55,588 bases of DNA from Pseudomonadota bacterium (lineage in GTDB: Bacteria; Pseudomonadota; Gammaproteobacteria; Burkholderiales; JABEVD01). How positions within the stretch are numbered: position 1 is the stretch's first letter; each line of letters opens with the position of its first letter. The stretch lies in contig JAKBJU010000017.1 of the NCBI GenBank assembly GCA_021835845.1, positions 1 to 55,588 of the forward strand, read 5' to 3'. Positions 52,534 to 55,588 of this stretch are shown here, in pieces. Both the position numbers and the translations under genes were made by a program. The notes below the pieces were generated by a model that was not told the origin of the DNA, ran no database searches, and was given only the letters and a program-made list of their open reading frames with translations.

Positions 52534-53400
52534 ATGATTGCCAGCATGACCGGATTTGCGTCCGTCTCCAGGGAAACGGAGATCGGCTCGATCCTTCTCG
52601 AAATACGTTCCCTCAACCACCGCTATCTCGACGTCCAGTTCCGTCTTCCCGACGAGCTGAAGTTTCTCGAGCCCGCGATTCGCGAGAAGCTGGCCTCGGA
52701 ATTGAGCAGGGGAAAGGTCGATTGCAGGCTGAGCGTCAATGCCTCGGAAGAGCGCGAGACCTGCAGGAATATCGACGACGCGGTGCTGGCAAAGCTTGCC
52801 GGGCTGAACCGGCAGGTCAGGGAAAAGATTCCCGATGCTGCCACACTTTCCGTCGCGGAAATCCTGAAGTGGCCGGGCATTTTCGGGAAGGAAACCTTTT
52901 CCCGGGAAGACGCTCAAAGGGAAGTGGGCGAATTGCTGGATGTCGCCATGGCCGATTTTTCCGCAACGAGAAGACGTGAAGGAGAAAAATTGAAGGCCAT
53001 CCTGCTCTCGCGCATGGCTGAGATCAGAAAGAAGATCGCACTGGTTTCTCCGCGGATACCGGAACTGATCGCCTCCTTTCAGGAGAAGCTGGTTTCGCGC
53101 CTGAAGGCGGCAATGGTCGACCTTGACGATGAGCGCATCAGGCAGGAATTGACGCTCTTCGCAGGCAAGATCGACGTCGACGAGGAGCTGTCGCGCCTCG
53201 CCGCGCATCTCGACGAAATGGCGCGGATACTCGAAAAGGGCGGGGTGGCCGGAAAACGACTGGATTTTTTGATGCAGGAGCTCAACCGCGAGGCGAATAC
53301 CCTGGGGTCGAAATCGGTCGATCTCGAAGTGTCCAGAATTGCCATGGAAATCAAGGTGCTGATCGAGCAGATGCGCGAGCAGATCCAGAACATCGAATAA
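52534..53400 (+). CDS. yicC: YicC-family endoribonuclease-like protein
   Basis: The 288-residue protein has the YicC N-domain (MIASMTGFASVSRE, LEIRSLNHRYLDVQFRLP) and the C-terminal DUF1732 (RLDFLMQELNREANTLGSKS). Family members act as stress-related endoribonucleases that affect small-RNA decay. The start at 52534 begins at the conserved MTGFA region. gmk often follows yicC; here an atpG-type gene does, 29 bases on. Confidence 0.93.
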   Translation: MIASMTGFASVSRETEIGSILLEIRSLNHRYLDVQFRLPDELKFLEPAIREKLASELSRGKVDCRLSVNASEERETCRNIDDAVLAKLAGLNRQVREKIPDAATLSVAEILKWPGIFGKETFSREDAQREVGELLDVAMADFSATRRREGEKLKAILLSRMAEIRKKIALVSPRIPELIASFQEKLVSRLKAAMVDLDDERIRQELTLFAGKIDVDEELSRLAAHLDEMARILEKGGVAGKRLDFLMQELNREANTLGSKSVDLEVSRIAMEIKVLIEQMREQIQNIE

Positions 53401-53429
53401 GCATCACCCGTCGCAGGGAGAAGGGGAGC

Positions 53430-54293
53430 ATGGCGAGCTTACAGGAAATTCGTGGCAAGATCGGCACCGTGCAGAACCTGCAGAAGCTCACTCATGCCAT
53501 GGAAATGGTGGCGCAGTCCAAAATCCGCAAGGTGCGCGACTGCATGATTGCCGCCCGTCCCTACGGCGAAATAATCCGCAACGTTTCGGCGCACATGAGC
53601 CATGCCCACCCGGAATACAAGTCCCCCTATCTGGCGGTTCGGGAAAATGTCCGCCGCATAGGCTTGCTGCTCGTCACATCCGACAAGGGGATGTGCGGAG
53701 CACTGAACAGCAATGCTTTGCGTCTCGCGATCGGGCATATGAAGGGCTGGGCAGAACATAAAATCGATCTGGAGGTCTGCGCCCTGGGGGCGATCGGCCT
53801 CAGCTTCATGAGGCGCATGAATGCCGCTATCGTATCCAGCGCGGTCGGCCTGGGGGATACGCCGCGCATGGAACAGCTCGCCGGACCTTCGAGAAAGCTC
53901 CTTCAGGCATACCGGGAAGGTCACCTGGATGCGGTTTTCATCTGCTACACGCGCTTTGTCAACACCATCCTCCACCAGCCTGTCATGGAACAGATCCTGC
54001 CTCTCAAGGGAGAAAGTCTCGGCAGTCCGTCGGGCTATTGGGACTACATTTACGAGCCCGATCCGAAAACCATTGTGGACGAGATGCTGCGGCGCTATAT
54101 CGAGTCGCAGATCTATCTTGCCGTGGCAGAAAACATGGCATCCGAGCAAGGCGCGCGCATGGTCGCGATGAAGGCGGCATCGGACAATGCAGGCCATGTC
54201 ATGGATGAACTGAAGCAGATTTACCACAAGGCGAGGCAAACTGCGATCACCGAGGAAATCACGGAGATCATTGCCGGCGCGTCGGCTGTTTGA
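53430..54293 (+). CDS. atpG: F1 ATP synthase gamma subunit, isolated copy
   Basis: The gamma subunit is the rotor shaft of F1. The 287-residue protein is full length and has the conserved N-terminal coil (IRGKIGTVQNLQKLTHAMEM), SDKGMCGALN, and the C-terminal coil (MASEQGARMVAMKAASDNAG). All parts needed for rotation appear intact. Alpha, beta, delta and Fo genes are absent; atpC follows directly where atpD should be. This is therefore probably a second copy in addition to a normal atp operon, or a displaced one. A ribosome site GGGGAG precedes the ATG. Confidence 0.93.
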   Translation: MASLQEIRGKIGTVQNLQKLTHAMEMVAQSKIRKVRDCMIAARPYGEIIRNVSAHMSHAHPEYKSPYLAVRENVRRIGLLLVTSDKGMCGALNSNALRLAIGHMKGWAEHKIDLEVCALGAIGLSFMRRMNAAIVSSAVGLGDTPRMEQLAGPSRKLLQAYREGHLDAVFICYTRFVNTILHQPVMEQILPLKGESLGSPSGYWDYIYEPDPKTIVDEMLRRYIESQIYLAVAENMASEQGARMVAMKAASDNAGHVMDELKQIYHKARQTAITEEITEIIAGASAV

Positions 54294-54308
54294 AAGGAGT
54301 ACCCGCAT

Positions 54309-54740
54309 ATGGCAATGACCGTTCAGGTGGACATCGTCAGCATAGAGAGCTCCATTTTTTCGGGCCTTGCCGAATTCGTGGTTGCCCCCGCCGAGCTGGG
54401 GGAAGTCGGCATCTATCCCGGGCATGCCCCCATGATCGCGCGGCTTCGTGCCGGAATTGTGCGCTTGAGGCTTCCCGACCGGAGCGACGAGGAAGTCATC
54501 TACGTCTCCAGCGGCATGCTGGAAGTGCAGCCGAGGCGAGTGACCATCCTTTCCGACCTTGCCATCGCCGAGGATGAAATGAGCGAAGGCAGGCTCAGGG
54601 ACGAGAAAAGAAAGATCGATGAAACCATGAAGAACCGCGTCACGGCGCAGGAATATGCAAAGATCGAGGCGGATCTGGCTGCCGCATTCCGGGATCTGAA
54701 CGGGATTATGCAATTGAAGCACCGCAGAAAAGGGCTTTAG
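54309..54740 (+). CDS. atpC: F1 ATP synthase epsilon subunit, isolated copy
   Basis: Epsilon binds gamma and can lock the enzyme. The 143-residue protein has the beta-sandwich domain (VDIVSIESSIFSGLAEF, GIYPGHAPMIARLRAG, YVSSGMLEVQPRRVTIL) and a C-terminal helical pair (EGRLRDEKRKIDETMKNR). Standard copies usually read GxLPGHxPL and have Ala-rich helices, so this one looks somewhat diverged in the inhibitory arm. It lies 15 bases after atpG with no atpD. Confidence 0.9.
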   Translation: MAMTVQVDIVSIESSIFSGLAEFVVAPAELGEVGIYPGHAPMIARLRAGIVRLRLPDRSDEEVIYVSSGMLEVQPRRVTILSDLAIAEDEMSEGRLRDEKRKIDETMKNRVTAQEYAKIEADLAAAFRDLNGIMQLKHRRKGL

Positions 54741-54817
54741 GCGCAACGTTTGCGGTTGATCGGTCCTGCCATATCGGCTATCCTTGGCCGACGTTTCTTG
54801 GAGCGGTTCCTCAAAGC

Positions 54818-55588
54818 ATGGAAAAAAATGGCAAGTCCGGCCTCTTCACTCTTTCTCTTGCCGCGCTGGGCATAGTTTACGGCGACATCGGAACCAGTCC
54901 GCTCTATACCCTGAACACGATATTCACAGCCGGGGTTCACCCTGTCCCGCTGGACCAGGAAAACATCCTCGGCATCCTTTCCCTGATCTTCTGGGCGCTG
55001 ATGATCGTGGTTTCCCTCAAATACGTGGTATTCATCATGCACGCCGACAACAAGGGAGAAGGCGGCATCATGGCGCTGCTCTCCCTGGTTCTCGGCAAGT
55101 TGAGGAAATCTGGCAGGCAGCGCGCGACCATCCTGATGCTGGGGCTGTTCGGCGCTGCGCTGTTTTACGGCGATGGCGTCATCACGCCGGCCATCTCGGT
55201 CCTGTCCGCAGTCGAGGGGTTGCAGGTGGCGAGTCCGCTCTTCAAAAGCTATGTCATCCCGATGACGCTCGTGATATTGTTCGCTCTGTTTTTCTTCCAG
55301 CGCAGGGGAACTGCGAGCGTGGGGGCGCTTTTTGGCCCGATCATGTGCCTCTGGTTTCTGGTGCTGGCGCTGTTCGGCATCCGGAGCATCCTGTCCGAGC
55401 CGCATGTGCTGGGCGCATTCAATCCCATGCACGGCCTGCTTTTCCTGGAGAAAAACCCGGAAATCGGCTTTCTTTCCCTGGGTGGAGTGGTGTTGGCGCT
55501 GACAGGGGCGGAAGCGCTCTACGCTGACATGGGGCATTTCGGCAGGAAACCCATACAGCTCGCCTGGTTCGGCTTCGTGCTGCCGGCT
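54818..55588 (+). CDS. kup: Kup/Trk-D potassium uptake protein, N-terminal part (runs off window end)
   Basis: The first 257 residues are seen and the frame is open at the end of the window. It begins MEKNGKSGLFTLSLAALG and has the Kup signature GIVYGDIGTSPLYTL, GEGGIMALL, and ALFYGDGVITPAISVLSAVEGL, within several membrane helices. Kup takes up potassium by proton symport. It starts 77 bases after atpC, so it may be on the same transcript. Confidence 0.95.
   Translation, partial: MEKNGKSGLFTLSLAALGIVYGDIGTSPLYTLNTIFTAGVHPVPLDQENILGILSLIFWALMIVVSLKYVVFIMHADNKGEGGIMALLSLVLGKLRKSGRQRATILMLGLFGAALFYGDGVITPAISVLSAVEGLQVASPLFKSYVIPMTLVILFALFFFQRRGTASVGALFGPIMCLWFLVLALFGIRSILSEPHVLGAFNPMHGLLFLEKNPEIGFLSLGGVVLALTGAEALYADMGHFGRKPIQLAWFGFVLPA

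Noticed and set aside
54784-55527. 247-codon open frame at the window end
   Set aside because: It is a shifted-frame shadow of kup, whose real frame begins at 54818 and is open to the last base.

Overview
The window is about 55.6 kb of bacterial chromosome, GC-rich outside a few patches and densely coding. Gene order points to a betaproteobacterium, probably order Nitrosomonadales (Gallionellaceae/Sulfuricella-like). The evidence is ispB / rplU-rpmA-obgE-proB, then leuCDB-asd-fimV-truA-trpF-trpB-trpA-accD-folC-dedD-cvpA-purF-metZ, an arrangement typical of that class. The genus is inferred from family knowledge, not from a search. No stretch longer than about 300 bases lacks a gene; the longest non-genic piece is a ~270 bp inverted-repeat element at 15698-15970.

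Layout. 1-1300: left edge of an integrated element, with the 3' end of an IS256-type transposase cutting off a tyrosine integrase that sits beside a tRNA-Pro(CGG) gene. 1.4-9.2 kb: housekeeping genes (ispB, rplU, rpmA, obgE, proB, rppH, proS, a lytic transglycosylase, a pirin). 9.2-20.1 kb: signalling and proteolysis (PAS-GGDEF-EAL protein, YihY membrane protein, WrbA-like flavoprotein, Lon-like protease, DegQ lipoprotein, folA, YcgR/PilZ-like protein, EAL-HDOD protein). 20.1-26.1 kb: ornithine decarboxylase-type enzyme with a tiny upstream ORF, small outer-membrane barrel, dcd, apbC/mrp, metG. 26.1-33.9 kb: a compact Hyf-like operon (hyfB-C-E-F-G-I type) in which the large subunit lacks all NiFe-ligand cysteines and a complete diguanylate cyclase gene is inserted between the large- and small-subunit genes. 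33.9-51.9 kb: SCO1-like protein, leucine genes, asd, fimV, a small membrane protein, truA, trp genes, accD, folC, dedD, cvpA, purF, metZ. Between trpB and trpA lie hicAB and the two ends of an mrr endonuclease gene. 52-55.6 kb: a short Rossmann protein, yicC, an isolated atpG-atpC pair without other ATP synthase genes, and the start of kup.

The most unusual locus is the Hyf-like operon. It resembles energy-converting-hydrogenase-related (Ehr) complexes: two antiporter-like subunits, a NuoH-like and a HyfE-like subunit, a NuoCD-like fusion without metal ligands, and a NuoB-like subunit with all four Fe-S cysteines. The diguanylate cyclase has an intact GGDEF motif and I-site, and its start overlaps the large-subunit stop codon, so expression of the redox/ion module and c-di-GMP synthesis look coupled. 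Three further c-di-GMP-type genes (PAS-GGDEF-EAL, PilZ, EAL-HDOD) and the polarity protein FimV lie in the same window.

Other points of interest are the orphan F1 rotor genes (gamma and epsilon), a possible leader peptide before the decarboxylase, a low-GC block inside metG, and an inverted-repeat element whose end supplies the degQ stop codon.
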